64,000 bases of DNA from AR5 sp041497115 (GCA_041497115.1 JBGQFW010000004.1:1-64000), one strand, 5' to 3'; positions 1 through 8,757 are shown, counted from the stretch's first letter. Program-made: numbers and translations. Notes: generated by a model from the letters alone, not told the origin.

Positions 1-153
1 CGGGCGGTCGGCGCGCCGCTCGAACGCGCGGACGTAGCAGAACGTGCAGCGGTGAACGCAGCCCATATAAGGATTGAGCGACCAGGCGAACCCCATCCCC
101 TCCACCCGGTTCAGGGCCGAGCGGCAGGGCTCCTCGCGGTAGTCGACGGCCAT
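1..153 (-). CDS. Radical SAM protein, N-terminal fragment
   Basis: Only the first 51 codons are in the window; the gene runs off the left edge. The visible part contains C-V-H-R-C-T-F-C, the CxxxCxxC cluster-binding motif of radical SAM enzymes, preceded by a stretch (SLNPYMGC) typical of the SplB/Rv2578c-like group. These enzymes bind a 4Fe-4S cluster and cleave S-adenosylmethionine; the substrate cannot be told from this fragment. The ATG at 153 is supported by a near-perfect -10 hexamer (TATAGT) 8 nt upstream and no Shine-Dalgarno. The gene is co-directional with the Lon-like gene behind it, but has its own promoter. Confidence 0.8.
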   Translation of the reverse strand, partial: MAVDYREEPCRSALNRVEGMGFAWSLNPYMGCVHRCTFCYVRAFERRADRP

Positions 154-161
154 GGCCGTCT

Positions 162-167
162 ACTATA
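162..167 (-). promoter_or_regulatory. -10 box of leaderless radical SAM gene
   Basis: TATAGT lies 8 nt before the ATG at 153. A weak -35 candidate (TGGCTT) sits 17 nt further upstream. The spacing would put the transcription start at or next to the A of the start codon. Confidence 0.5.
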
Positions 168-192
168 CACGCGTTGAGTCCAGTAAGCCAGA

Positions 193-2583
193 TCAGGTCG
201 TGGACGTGGATGCCTTGAACTGGCGCAGGCGGCTGACGTTTTCGGCGAGCGCGCGCTCGATGGCCGCGTTGAAGCTGCCGTCGGGGAAGCGGCCGTCCGC
301 GCCGCGCTCGCCCGCCGCCCGGCCCGAGAGCAGCGCGAGCCCCTGGTCGACGGAGGACACCGCCCACACCGCGAAGCGCCCCTCGCGCACGGCGGCGACG
401 ATGTCCTCGCGCACCATCAGGTGGCGCACGTTCGCCTCGGGGATCAGCACGCCCTGCTCGCCGGTGAGCCCGCCCGCCCGGCAGGCGTCGAAGAACCCCT
501 CGACCTTCTCGTTGATGCCGCCGACCGCCTGGATCTCGCCCTGCTGGTTCACCGAGCCGGTGACCGCGAGCGCCTGGGTGAGCGGGATCCCGGTCAGGCT
601 CGACAGCAGCGCGTAGAGCTCGGCCGACGACGCGCTGTCGCCCTCGATCTCCTCGTAGTGCTGCTCGAACGCGATCGACGCGGACAGGGCCAGCGGATGG
701 TCGCGCGCGTAGCGGCCGGCGAGGAACCCGGTGAGGATCATGACGCCCTTGGAGTGCACGGGCCCGCCCAGCTTCGCCTCGCGCTCGATGTCCACGATCC
801 CCGGCTCCCCCGCGAACGTCCGCGCGGTGATGCGCGAAGGGCGCCCGAAGGCGTAGTCGCCGGTGGCCATCACCGAGATGCCGTTCACCTGCCCCACCGC
901 CTGCCCGGCGGTGGCGATCAGCAGCGTCCCCTCGCTCAGCATCCGCCCCAGCCGCTGCTCGACCAGGTTGGAGCGCTCGATCTTCTCGGCGATGGCGCGC
1001 GCCACGTCCTCGCCCGTCACCAGCGGCCGCTGGCGTTGCTCGGCGCAGAAGGCCGCCACGCGGACGACGTCGAGCAGCTCGCCCAGCGCGGTGGACAGGC
1101 GGCCCTGGTGGGCCACCAGCCGCGAGCCGTGCTCCACCAGCCGGGCAATGCCGTCGGCGGAGAAATGCCGCAGCCCTTCCTCGCGACAGGCCCGGCCGAC
1201 GAAGCGCGCGTACGCGAGCTCGGCGTCGTGCGAGCGGGGCAGCGAGTCGTCGAAGTCCACCTTCACCTTGAACAGCTCGCGAAAGTCCTCGTCGAGGTTG
1301 TAGAGGAGGTAGTAGAGGAACGGACTGCCGACCAGCACGACCTTGACCGCCAGCGGGATCGGCTCCGGCGCCAGGCTCGCCATGCTCACCAGCCGCAGCT
1401 CCTCCAGGGGTTCCTCCAGCCGGATCGCGTGGCTCTTGAGCGCCTTCTTCAGCGACGTCCACGCCATGAAGTTGGTGAGGACGTCCTTGGCCTCGAGCAG
1501 CAGGTATCCGCCGTTGGCCCGGTGCAGCGCGCCGGCCTTGATGAGCGTGAAGTCGGTGACGAGCGTGCCGAAGTGGGCGCGGTGCTCGAGCCGGCCCAGC
1601 AGGTTGCCGTGGGTCGGGTTCCGCTCGAAGACCACCGGGGCGCCGGCGTCGTGGCTGCGCTCGACGAGCACGTTCACCTCGTAGCGATCGAGGAACGCGC
1701 CCGGCGGCGGCTGGAACGGCAGCACCGGGTGACTCTCGGACGCCGTGAACTCGCCGGCGTGGGCGACGATGTCCTCTTCGACGCCGTCGAGATATTTCTG
1801 CACGGCGGCGAGGGCGACGAACGCCTCGCGGATCTCGTGGATCATCTGGCGGGTCGCGGCGGCCGCCGACTCCCGGACGAGGGCCTCCTGGGCCCGGCGG
1901 GCCTCGCGCTCGAGCCGGCGAAGCTCTCGCAGCGTCGCGTCCAGCCGACCGTCGAGCGCGTCCCCGCGCGCCTTGAAGCCCGCCTGCACGGCGGGGGGCA
2001 GCGCGGCGAACTGCTCGGGACCGAGCGGCTCGCCGCCCGGCGCCGGGACGAGGGCCAGCCCGCCCGGCGTGCGGATGACCTCGAACTGCTCGGCCCGGGC
2101 CGCCTGGCGCAACTGGTCGAGCTCGGCCTCCTGCCGGTGGCCGAACCGCTCGAGGATCTCCGACTTGCGCCGCGCGAACTCTTCGCTCTCGAACAGTCGC
2201 GGTAGCTTGGCCCGGCACTCCTCGACCAGGCGTGCCATGGCCTCGCGCAGCTCGCGTCCCCGCCCGGCCGGCACCGTGAGCGCCGTCGGGCGGTACGGAT
2301 CGGCGAAGTTGTGGACGTAGCAGAGGTCCGCCGGCGTCGGCTCCGTGCGGGCGGCCGCGGCGAGCAGCTGCCGCATGAGCGTGGTCTTGCCCGTCGCCGG
2401 CGGCCCGAGGACGAAGAGGTTGTACCCGGCATGGCGCATCCGCACACCGAACGTGGTGGCGTTGAGCGCGCGGTCCTGGCCGATCATCCCGTCGAGCGGC
2501 GCCAGCTCTTCGGTGGACTGAAACCCGAGCAGCGCAGCCTCGCACACGGCCCGCAACTCATCCGGTTTTAGCTGGCGCGCCAT
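193..2583 (-). CDS. Lon-like ATP-dependent protease (LonB/YcbZ type)
   Basis: 796 aa. An N-terminal AAA region has Walker A GPPATGKT at residues 60-67. A long charged insert follows (about 110-260, probably coiled coil), then a C-terminal Lon proteolytic domain with the Ser-Lys dyad: S650 in EGDSAS and K693 in GGINEKVEG. It matches the AAA_32/Lon_C group of Lon relatives rather than classical LonA, which carries a long N-terminal substrate domain. It should act as an ATP-driven protein-quality-control protease in the cytoplasm. The ATG at 2583 has a good ribosome site (AAGGAGAGG) and a sigma-54-like promoter at 2608-2623, so it probably belongs to a sigma-54 stress group with hsp20 and UspA nearby. 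Confidence 0.92.
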   Translation of the reverse strand: MARQLKPDELRAVCEAALLGFQSTEELAPLDGMIGQDRALNATTFGVRMRHAGYNLFVLGPPATGKTTLMRQLLAAAARTEPTPADLCYVHNFADPYRPTALTVPAGRGRELREAMARLVEECRAKLPRLFESEEFARRKSEILERFGHRQEAELDQLRQAARAEQFEVIRTPGGLALVPAPGGEPLGPEQFAALPPAVQAGFKARGDALDGRLDATLRELRRLEREARRAQEALVRESAAAATRQMIHEIREAFVALAAVQKYLDGVEEDIVAHAGEFTASESHPVLPFQPPPGAFLDRYEVNVLVERSHDAGAPVVFERNPTHGNLLGRLEHRAHFGTLVTDFTLIKAGALHRANGGYLLLEAKDVLTNFMAWTSLKKALKSHAIRLEEPLEELRLVSMASLAPEPIPLAVKVVLVGSPFLYYLLYNLDEDFRELFKVKVDFDDSLPRSHDAELAYARFVGRACREEGLRHFSADGIARLVEHGSRLVAHQGRLSTALGELLDVVRVAAFCAEQRQRPLVTGEDVARAIAEKIERSNLVEQRLGRMLSEGTLLIATAGQAVGQVNGISVMATGDYAFGRPSRITARTFAGEPGIVDIEREAKLGGPVHSKGVMILTGFLAGRYARDHPLALSASIAFEQHYEEIEGDSASSAELYALLSSLTGIPLTQALAVTGSVNQQGEIQAVGGINEKVEGFFDACRAGGLTGEQGVLIPEANVRHLMVREDIVAAVREGRFAVWAVSSVDQGLALLSGRAAGERGADGRFPDGSFNAAIERALAENVSRLRQFKASTSTT

Positions 2584-2607
2584 CGCCTCTCCTTACGCGG
2601 CGTCCGA

Positions 2608-2623
2608 TGCATCGCGGATGCCA
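2608..2623 (-). promoter_or_regulatory. Sigma-54-type promoter of the Lon-like gene
   Basis: On the minus strand the site reads TGGCATCCGCGATGCA: GG, exactly 10 nt, then GC, as required for the -24/-12 elements. It ends 24 nt before the start codon, leaving a short leader that contains the ribosome site. The -12 half is ATGCA rather than the consensus TTGCA. Confidence 0.6.
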
Positions 2624-2829
2624 GAGACAAGGGCATGGTTCCCGGCGATTTAACGCGGCCGGCCGTCGCCCGGCCCGGTGGCTGGGGCGATCGTGCCTCG
2701 CGCGTGACTCCGGATTTCCCCACTGGCTCGCCGCCGCGTCCCACGCCTGGCGTCGCCGAGCGTGACGTCGTCCCGCATCTTGCCTACCACCGTGAGCCGC
2801 GCGCCTCATCGCCGCGTCGCGCGTCGCCG

Positions 2830-2845
2830 TGGCAGTCGCGTTGCA
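2830..2845 (+). promoter_or_regulatory. Sigma-54-type promoter of the 73-aa CxxC protein
   Basis: TGGCAGTCGCGTTGCA matches the -24/-12 consensus TGGCACGN4TTGCA except for one base of the CG step. It ends 36 nt before the ATG at 2882. The rest of the 2584-2881 interval shows no other gene. Confidence 0.65.
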
Positions 2846-2881
2846 CCTCCAATCACATCGGCGGGACGAAGGGAGGTTGGC

Positions 2882-3103
2882 ATGCTGAAAGACGGAACGT
2901 ACGACCTCATGGAGACGGCGTCCGTGCTCTCGAAGGGGCTGCATCGCTACGACACGTTCACCAAGGACGCCAGGGGATGCGCCGAATGCCAGGCGGTCTG
3001 GAAGTACATGAAGGAGACGGACGAACAGCAGCTGGCCCGGCTGCTCCAGCACCTCAGACAGCACTTCGACGTGGAAATGAACGTGCAGCTGGCGGGCGTC
3101 TGA
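2882..3103 (+). CDS. Small conserved-looking protein with CxxC motif
   Basis: 73 aa, family not recognised. It starts MLKDGTYDLME and carries GCAEC (CxxC) near residue 33, followed by an amphipathic helix rich in Leu, Gln and His (QQLARLLQHLRQH). The ATG at 2882 is chosen over an upstream in-frame start at 2762 because GGGAGG lies just before it and because a strong sigma-54-type promoter sits 36 nt upstream. There is no signal peptide or membrane segment, so it is probably cytoplasmic. The single CxxC could bind metal jointly in an oligomer or act as a redox pair. Stress-linked control is suggested by the promoter; the function is unknown. Confidence 0.7.
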   Translation: MLKDGTYDLMETASVLSKGLHRYDTFTKDARGCAECQAVWKYMKETDEQQLARLLQHLRQHFDVEMNVQLAGV

Positions 3104-3189
3104 AGCTCGACGCCCGCGCGTCCCGCCCTGGACGAGCTTCCGGTGGAGTCGCTCTCGATGGGCTCCGCCGGCGCTGTGGAAGGAGGCCC

Positions 3190-6054
3190 GTGAGTCAGAC
3201 ATCGGTCGCCACCGCCGCGCCGGGCCCCGGTCCGGACGTCGACGCCCGCGTGCTGGAGGTCGTCGAGGCCTTCGTCACCGAGCTGGGAACGCTGCCGCCC
3301 CGCGGCGGGGTCTCGCTCGACGACTCGCTGGATCGCGACCTCGGCCTCGGCAGCCTGGAGCGCGCCGAGCTGCTCTTCCGGCTGGAGGAGGCCTTCGGCG
3401 TTCGGTTCCCCGACTCGGTCATGGGAGACGCCGACTCCGGCCGCGACCTCGCACGCGCGGTGCGGGCCGGCGGCCCGCGCGCGCGTCCGGCCCGGCCGGC
3501 CGTCGTCACGCCGCTCGCCGGCGGCGCGGCCGCGCCGGCGTCGGCCGCCACGCTGGTGGAGGTCCTGGCGTGGCACGCCGAGCGCCACGCCGAGCGCACG
3601 CACGTCGTGCTCGTCGACGAGGCCGGCGTCGAGCGCCCCATCAGCTACGGAGCGCTCTGGCAACGCGCCGCCGCGCTGGCGACCGTGCTGCGCGGGCGCG
3701 GCGTCCACGCCGGCGATGCCCTGGCCCTCATGCTGCGCACCGAGGAGGCGTTCTTCGTCTCCTTCTTCGCGACGCTGATCGCCGGCGCGGTGCCGGTGCC
3801 GATCTACCCGCCGTTCCGTCCCGACCGCCTCGAGGAATACGCCGGCCGTCAGGTCAGCATCCTCCGGAACGCCCAGGCGCGCCTGCTCCTCACCTTCCGC
3901 GAGGCCGAGCGCGTCGCGGACATGCTCCGCGCCCGCGTGCCGACGCTGCGGGCGGTCGTGCCGGTCGAGCGCCTCGAGCGCGCCGCCAGCACGCGCGCCG
4001 CGCTCGGCCCCGCGCGCGGGGCGGCGGGGGGGCCGGCGCTCATCCAGTACACGTCGGGCAGCACCGGCGATCCCAAGGGCGTGCTCCTCTCGCACGCCAA
4101 CATCCTCGCCAACATCCGCGCGTTCGGCGCGGCGCTCGGCATCGGCGCCGACGACGTCGCGGTGAGCTGGCTGCCGCTCTACCACGACATGGGGCTCATC
4201 GGCTCCTGGCTCGGCGCCCTCTACCACGGGATCCCGGTGGTGATCCTCTCGCCGCTCGCGTTCCTCGCGCGCCCGGCGCGGTGGCTGCAAGCCCTCGCCG
4301 CCCACCGGGCCACGCTCTCGCCCGCCCCCAACTTCGCCTTCGATCTGTGCGTGCGGAAGATCCGCGACGACGAGCTGGAGGGCGTGGACCTGCGCGCGTG
4401 GCGGCTCGCCCTCAACGGCTCCGAGGCGGTGAGCGCGGAGACGATCGAGCGCTTCACGCGCCGGTTCCAGCCCTACGGCTTCCGGCCCGAGGCGATGTGC
4501 CCCGTCTACGGGCTGGCCGAGTCTGCCGTCGCCCTCACCACCTCGCCGGCCGGCGCCGGTCCCCGGATCGCCCGCGTCGCCCGCGAGACCTTCACGCGGC
4601 TCGGGCTGACGCAGCCGGCCGTCGCCGGCGACGCCACGGCGCTGACCTTCGTCTCCTGCGGGCGGCCCCTGCCCGGCCACGACGTGCGCATCGTGGACGA
4701 GCGCGGGGCGCCGGTCGGCGCCGGCATCCAGGGGCGCGTCGAGTTCCGCGGGCCGTCGGTCACGCGCGGCTACTTCGGCAACGCCGAGGCGACGCGGGCG
4801 GCGTGGCACGAGGGCTGGATGGACTCGGGCGATCTCGGCTACCAGGCGGGCGGAGAGCTCTACATCACCGGCCGGCGGAAGGACATCGTCATCAAGGCCG
4901 GCCGCAATCTGTACCCGCAGGAGATCGAGGCCGTCGTCGGCGACATCCCCGGCATCCGCAAGGGGTGCGTGGCCACCTTCGGCGTCGCCGACCCGGCGAT
5001 CGGGACCGAGCGGCTGGTGATCGTGGCCGAGACGCGCGAGCGCGAGCCGGGCGGGCGCGAGCGGCTGCGCGCGGCGGTCGTCGACCGCGTGGTGGTGGCG
5101 CTCGGCCTGCCGCCCGACGTCGTGGTGATCACCGCACCCGGCGCCGTGCTCAAGACCTCCAGCGGCAAGATCCGCCGCTCGGCGACCCGCGATGCGTACA
5201 CGCAGGGGCGGCTCGAGCGCGAGCGGCCGTCGGTCCACCGGCAATGGGCCCGGCTGCTCGCCGGTGCCGCCGGCGCACGGCTCGGCCGCCTCGGTCGCGC
5301 CGCCGCGGCGCTCGCGTGGGCGCCGTGGGCGGGGCTGCTGCTGTTGCTCGGCGTGCCGCTGCTCGCGGTGCTGGCGCGGGCGCTGCCGCGACACCGGGTC
5401 GATCGCGCGGTCCGTCTCTGGTGTCGCGCGCTTCTGACCCTGGCCGGGTGCCGCCCGCGCGTCGAGGGGCTGCAGCACCTGCCGCGCACCGGGGCGGTCG
5501 TCTACGCGGCCAACCATGCGAGCTACCTGGACGCGGTCGCCCTGCTCGCCGCCGTGCCGGCCGACTTCCGCTTCGTGGCCAAGCGCGAGCTGCTCCACAC
5601 GCTCGTCGTCGGCACGGTGATCCGCCGCAGCGGCCATCTCACCGTCGATCGGGTGGACATCTCACGCGGCGTCGCCGATGCCGAGCAGGCGACCGGCGCC
5701 CTGCGGGCGGGGGTCTCGCTGTTCGTCTTCCCCGAGGGGACGTTCCGGCAGCAGCCCGGCCTCCTGCCGTTCCGGCTCGGCGCCTTCAAGGCGGCGGTGG
5801 AGAGCGGACGGCCGATCGTCCCCGTCGCGATCCGCGGCACCCGCGAGATCCTGCCGGACGGTACCTGGCTCCCGCGTCCGGGCACGATCCGGATCGCGAT
5901 CGCGCCGCCGGTGGCGCCGCGTCCCGACGGCTGGCGGGAGATGATCCGGCTGCGCGACGCCGTGCGCGGCGAGATCGCCCGGCGGGTGGACGCGGAGGCC
6001 GACGCGACGTCGGCCCCCAACGACGACACCGACACGAGGAGGAACACGCCATGA
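3190..6054 (+). CDS. ACP - fatty acyl-AMP ligase - lysophospholipid acyltransferase fusion
   Basis: 954 aa from GTG 3190 (ribosome site GGAAGGAGG); the frame is open further upstream but without coding character. There are three modules. An acyl-carrier domain (about 15-85) has the phosphopantetheine Ser at residue 55 in GLGSLERAEL. An adenylate-forming ligase (about 115-680) has YTSGSTGDPKGV at 287-298, and its sequence resembles fatty acyl-AMP ligases. One or two hydrophobic helices (about 695-730) lead to a PlsC-type acyltransferase with NHASYLD at 775-781 (HX4D) and FPEGT at 847-851. A likely reading is activation of a fatty acid as acyl-AMP, loading onto the built-in ACP, and transfer to a lysophospholipid at the membrane. 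Overall logic resembles Aas, but with an ACP at the front. It overlaps the next gene by ATGA. Confidence 0.88.
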   Translation: MSQTSVATAAPGPGPDVDARVLEVVEAFVTELGTLPPRGGVSLDDSLDRDLGLGSLERAELLFRLEEAFGVRFPDSVMGDADSGRDLARAVRAGGPRARPARPAVVTPLAGGAAAPASAATLVEVLAWHAERHAERTHVVLVDEAGVERPISYGALWQRAAALATVLRGRGVHAGDALALMLRTEEAFFVSFFATLIAGAVPVPIYPPFRPDRLEEYAGRQVSILRNAQARLLLTFREAERVADMLRARVPTLRAVVPVERLERAASTRAALGPARGAAGGPALIQYTSGSTGDPKGVLLSHANILANIRAFGAALGIGADDVAVSWLPLYHDMGLIGSWLGALYHGIPVVILSPLAFLARPARWLQALAAHRATLSPAPNFAFDLCVRKIRDDELEGVDLRAWRLALNGSEAVSAETIERFTRRFQPYGFRPEAMCPVYGLAESAVALTTSPAGAGPRIARVARETFTRLGLTQPAVAGDATALTFVSCGRPLPGHDVRIVDERGAPVGAGIQGRVEFRGPSVTRGYFGNAEATRAAWHEGWMDSGDLGYQAGGELYITGRRKDIVIKAGRNLYPQEIEAVVGDIPGIRKGCVATFGVADPAIGTERLVIVAETREREPGGRERLRAAVVDRVVVALGLPPDVVVITAPGAVLKTSSGKIRRSATRDAYTQGRLERERPSVHRQWARLLAGAAGARLGRLGRAAAALAWAPWAGLLLLLGVPLLAVLARALPRHRVDRAVRLWCRALLTLAGCRPRVEGLQHLPRTGAVVYAANHASYLDAVALLAAVPADFRFVAKRELLHTLVVGTVIRRSGHLTVDRVDISRGVADAEQATGALRAGVSLFVFPEGTFRQQPGLLPFRLGAFKAAVESGRPIVPVAIRGTREILPDGTWLPRPGTIRIAIAPPVAPRPDGWREMIRLRDAVRGEIARRVDAEADATSAPNDDTDTRRNTP

Positions 6055-6284
6055 TGCTGTTCGCTGTTGACGAAACGGTCACCCACCACGTGGGCGACCA
6101 GCAGTGCCCGGTCTGCGCGGAGGAGTATCCCGAGCCGTGCGCGTGCGGGGGGCTGATCCACGCTGAGCCGGGGCTGCTGGAGGATCCCGACGGCAACGCG
6201 GAGCTCGCGACGCGGTGCGATCAGTGCCGCCGCACCGCGGACGACCTCGAGGAAGCGGGGGAGGGGCCCGGGCTCACCCCTTGA
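6051..6284 (+). CDS. Small putative zinc-ribbon protein
   Basis: 77 aa. Cys residues are arranged as CPVC (19-22), CACG (30-32) and CDQC (56-59), suggesting one zinc-binding fold. The rest is acidic. The ATG overlaps the stop of the fusion acyltransferase (ATGA) and has AGGAGG upstream, so the two are translationally coupled. It ends 11 nt inside the 3' end of rtcB on the other strand. No family recognised; a role as a partner or regulator of the fusion enzyme is only an inference from coupling. Confidence 0.65.
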   Translation: MMLFAVDETVTHHVGDQQCPVCAEEYPEPCACGGLIHAEPGLLEDPDGNAELATRCDQCRRTADDLEEAGEGPGLTP

Positions 6285-7719
6285 TGTTGCCGATCGGCGT
6301 GAGCGACACGACCCGGCGCGAGATGTCGAGGCGGTGCAGGACATCCACGACCGCGCCGAGGTCCTTGTAGGCGAACCCGGCTTCCTCCGCCACGCCGGAG
6401 GGCGAGGCGGCGCGGATCACGATGCCGCGCGCGCGCATGTCCTGCATCAGAGTGGCACCCCACACGCGGCGCTTGGCCTGGGCGCGCGACATCGTGCGCC
6501 CGGCGCCGTGCGCGGTGGAGCCGAACGTCTCGGCCATCGCGTGGGCGGTCCCCACCAGCAGGGCGGAGCCGGTCTCCATCGAGCCGCCGATGATCACGGG
6601 CTGCCCCACGTCGCGATAGGCCTCGGGCACGTCGGGCGCGCCGGGTCCGAAGGCGCGGGTGGCGCCCTTGCGGTGGACGACGAGCTCCAGCGGCTCGCCG
6701 TCCACCACGTGCCGCTCGACCTTGGCCGTGTTGTGGCAGACGTCATAGATGACCGAGAGACCGAGCGCGCGCGGCTCCCGGCCGAACACCCGGCCCATCA
6801 CCTCGCGGACCTGATGGGTGATCATCTGCCGGTTGGCGAACGCGGTGTTGGCGGCGGCGGTCATCGCGCCGAAGTACGCCTGGCCGTCCGGCGAGCGGAA
6901 GGGCGCGCAGGCGAGCTCGCGGTCGCGCACGCTGATGCCGTAGGCCGGCATCGCCTGGTCGAAGCGGCGCAGGTAGTCGGTGCCGACCTGGTGGCCGAAC
7001 CCGCGCGAGCCGCAGTGCAGCATGATCAGCACCTGGCCGGGAGCCTCGACGCCGAAGGCGCGCGCGACGCGGGGATCGTGGATGCCGTCCGGCGGCACGA
7101 CCTGGATCTCGAGATAGTGGTTGCCGGAGCCGAGGGTGCCGAGCTGCTGGCGGCCCCGCGCCAGCGCGCGGGCGCTGACGTGGTCGGGATCGGCGCCGGG
7201 CAGGCAGCCGCCGCCCTCGGTCGCGGCGAGGTCCTCCGGCCAGCCGTAGCCGTGACGGACGCACCAGCCGGCCCCCTCGCGCATTACCTCGGTGAACGCG
7301 TCGTCGTCGAGCGTCACGAAGCCGCGCGCGCCGACGCCCGAGGGCACCGCGTCGAACAGCGCGTCGATCAGGGGCACCAGCCGCGGGCGCACCTCCGCCT
7401 CGGTAAGGGTCGTCCGCAGCACGCGCATGCCGCAGTTGATGTCGAACCCGATGCCGCCCGGCGAGATGACCCCGGTGTCGGCGCGGAACGCGGCGACGCC
7501 GCCGATGGGGAAGCCGTATCCCCAGTGGCCGTCGGGCATGCAGAGGGCGGCGCGGACGATGCCGGGCAGGCAGGCGACGTTGGTCACCTGCTCGAACACG
7601 CCCTGATCCATCTGGCCGAGCAGCGCCTCCGACGCGTAGATGCGCGCCGGCACGAGCATGCCGGGCTTCTCGCTGGGCGGGATCTCCCACACGCAGTCGC
7701 CGACGGGCACGGTCTTCAT
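6274..7719 (-). CDS. rtcB: RNA-splicing ligase RtcB
   Basis: 481 aa, full length. RtcB joins RNA 3'-phosphate or 2',3'-cyclic phosphate ends to 5'-OH ends with GTP and Mn2+. Visible hallmarks are GGIGFDINCGMRV with Mn ligands D93 and C96, GSGNH with H201, LHCGSRG with H235, CHN with H329, and the guanylylated H404 in STAHGAGRTMSR. It follows the archease gene by 3 nt, and archease is the known RtcB activator. Both lie behind hsp20 in one unit with a sigma-54-type promoter. In E. coli the rtc operon is also sigma-54 dependent (through RtcR), so the promoter class is conserved in logic although the gene order differs. Confidence 0.97.
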   Translation of the reverse strand: MKTVPVGDCVWEIPPSEKPGMLVPARIYASEALLGQMDQGVFEQVTNVACLPGIVRAALCMPDGHWGYGFPIGGVAAFRADTGVISPGGIGFDINCGMRVLRTTLTEAEVRPRLVPLIDALFDAVPSGVGARGFVTLDDDAFTEVMREGAGWCVRHGYGWPEDLAATEGGGCLPGADPDHVSARALARGRQQLGTLGSGNHYLEIQVVPPDGIHDPRVARAFGVEAPGQVLIMLHCGSRGFGHQVGTDYLRRFDQAMPAYGISVRDRELACAPFRSPDGQAYFGAMTAAANTAFANRQMITHQVREVMGRVFGREPRALGLSVIYDVCHNTAKVERHVVDGEPLELVVHRKGATRAFGPGAPDVPEAYRDVGQPVIIGGSMETGSALLVGTAHAMAETFGSTAHGAGRTMSRAQAKRRVWGATLMQDMRARGIVIRAASPSGVAEEAGFAYKDLGAVVDVLHRLDISRRVVSLTPIGNIKG

Positions 7720-7722
7720 CGG

Positions 7723-8148
7723 TCAGACGTCGAGCACGACGCGCGCCCGCCAGCCGCCGTCGACGGGCGCCACGCCGAACAGGTGGAACGTCACCGCCTT
7801 GGGATCCGCGCGCCGCGTCGTGTCCGCGGTGATCGGGCCGCCGGCCATCGTCACGATGAGGCGGCACGGCGCGCCGGAATCCACGTGCGCCTGGACGCGC
7901 GGGAAGACGAGCTGCTCGCTATCCTTGAGGTACAGCAGCTCGGCAAGCCAGTCGTACAGCAGCAGGTCCAGCGACGGAGCGGTGAGCGTGACGGTGCGCT
8001 CCGTCGAGGGTCGCACGGTGGCCGGATCCACCATGATCTCGGCCACCGCGCGCGCCGCGGTCGCGAACAGGTCGTCGAGGGTCCGGCCCTCGATCTCCAG
8101 CGCGCAGTCCGCGATCGCGACGTCCTCGATGAGCGCCCACTGCCCCAC
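7723..8148 (-). CDS. Archease, RtcB activator
   Basis: 141 aa from GTG 8148, which has a GAAGGGA ribosome site 11 nt downstream of the hsp20 stop; an upstream in-frame ATG at 8307 lies inside hsp20 and is rejected. The sequence keeps archease features: an early acidic patch (ADCALEIEG), a helical segment ending in an FATAARAVAEIM-like stretch, and a conserved LLYDWLAELLYL motif. Archease speeds RtcB guanylylation and turnover through an acidic metal site. The gene directly precedes rtcB, the usual partner, so the assignment is secure. Confidence 0.93.
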   Translation of the reverse strand: MGQWALIEDVAIADCALEIEGRTLDDLFATAARAVAEIMVDPATVRPSTERTVTLTAPSLDLLLYDWLAELLYLKDSEQLVFPRVQAHVDSGAPCRLIVTMAGGPITADTTRRADPKAVTFHLFGVAPVDGGWRARVVLDV

Positions 8149-8159
8149 GGTCCCTTCGC

Positions 8160-8594
8160 CTACTCCGCCTTCACCGGGATCGTGGTCCCCTTCGCGCCGG
8201 CGGTCTTCGGCAGCGTGACGGTCACGACGCCGTTCTTGAACGTCGCCGTCACCTTGCTGGCGTCCACCGGGGCCGGAAGCCGCACGCTCCGCATGAAGGC
8301 ACCCCACGAGCGCTCGACACGATGCATGCGCTCGTCCTTCTCCTCCTTCTCGTGCTCCTTCTCACCCTTGATGGTGAGCACATCGCCCTCGAGAGCGACC
8401 GCGATCTCCTTGGGCTCCACGCCGGGCAGCTCCGCCTTCACGGTAAGGGCGTCCTTGCCCTCGGTGACGTCGAGCGCGGGCGTCCAGTCGCCCATCACTG
8501 GCAGCTCGGTCCACGCCGGCTCGAAGAAGCGGTCGAACAGCCGGTCCATCTCGCGCTTGAGGCCGGTGCCTGTCCACGGTGTCAGTGCGCGCAT
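8160..8594 (-). CDS. Small heat-shock protein, Hsp20 family
   Basis: 144 aa. A short N-terminal arm (PWTGTGLKREMDRLFDRFF) is followed by an alpha-crystallin domain from about residue 40, with PALDVTEGKD, AELPGVEPKEI, and the end-strand KNGVVTVTLPKT. It holds unfolding proteins in the cytoplasm. The ATG at 8594 has AAGGAGG. It is the first gene of the hsp20-archease-rtcB unit, and a sigma-54-type promoter lies 32 nt upstream. Driving a chaperone and an RNA repair ligase from one promoter suggests a shared response to damage of RNA and protein. Confidence 0.95.
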   Translation of the reverse strand: MRALTPWTGTGLKREMDRLFDRFFEPAWTELPVMGDWTPALDVTEGKDALTVKAELPGVEPKEIAVALEGDVLTIKGEKEHEKEEKDERMHRVERSWGAFMRSVRLPAPVDASKVTATFKNGVVTVTLPKTAGAKGTTIPVKAE

Positions 8595-8626
8595 GATTCG
8601 TCCCTCCTTTCCGCGGAGCGAATGGG

Positions 8627-8642
8627 TGCAAGGCGATTGCCA
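8627..8642 (-). promoter_or_regulatory. Sigma-54-type promoter of hsp20-archease-rtcB
   Basis: On the minus strand TGGCAATCGCCTTGCA: -24 TGGCA and -12 TTGCA are both intact, with GG-N10-GC spacing. Transcription would start about 20 nt before the ATG at 8594, just ahead of the ribosome site. The best of the six sites of this type in the window. Confidence 0.72.
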
Positions 8643-8757
8643 GGGGGGTCGCTCGCGAACTCGCGGGGTTGTGCCACGAGCGGAGCGCGGCGCGAGGCGC
8701 CGTCGCCCCACGGACGAGGCGCTGACGCCGCAGTGGCGGTCGAACGGCGTAGTGCGA

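Noticed and set aside
2947..5637. 896-codon open frame antisense to the ACP-ligase-acyltransferase gene
   Set aside because: Arg/His/Gly-rich translation without domains, produced by high GC opposite a gene with clear motifs. The same reasoning was applied to the other long antisense and alternate-frame ORFs across the window.
3190..6054. Lipopeptide or polyketide biosynthetic cluster around the acyl-AMP ligase
   Set aside because: No NRPS, PKS, thioesterase or phosphopantetheinyl transferase genes are adjacent, and the C-terminal PlsC domain points to phospholipid metabolism.
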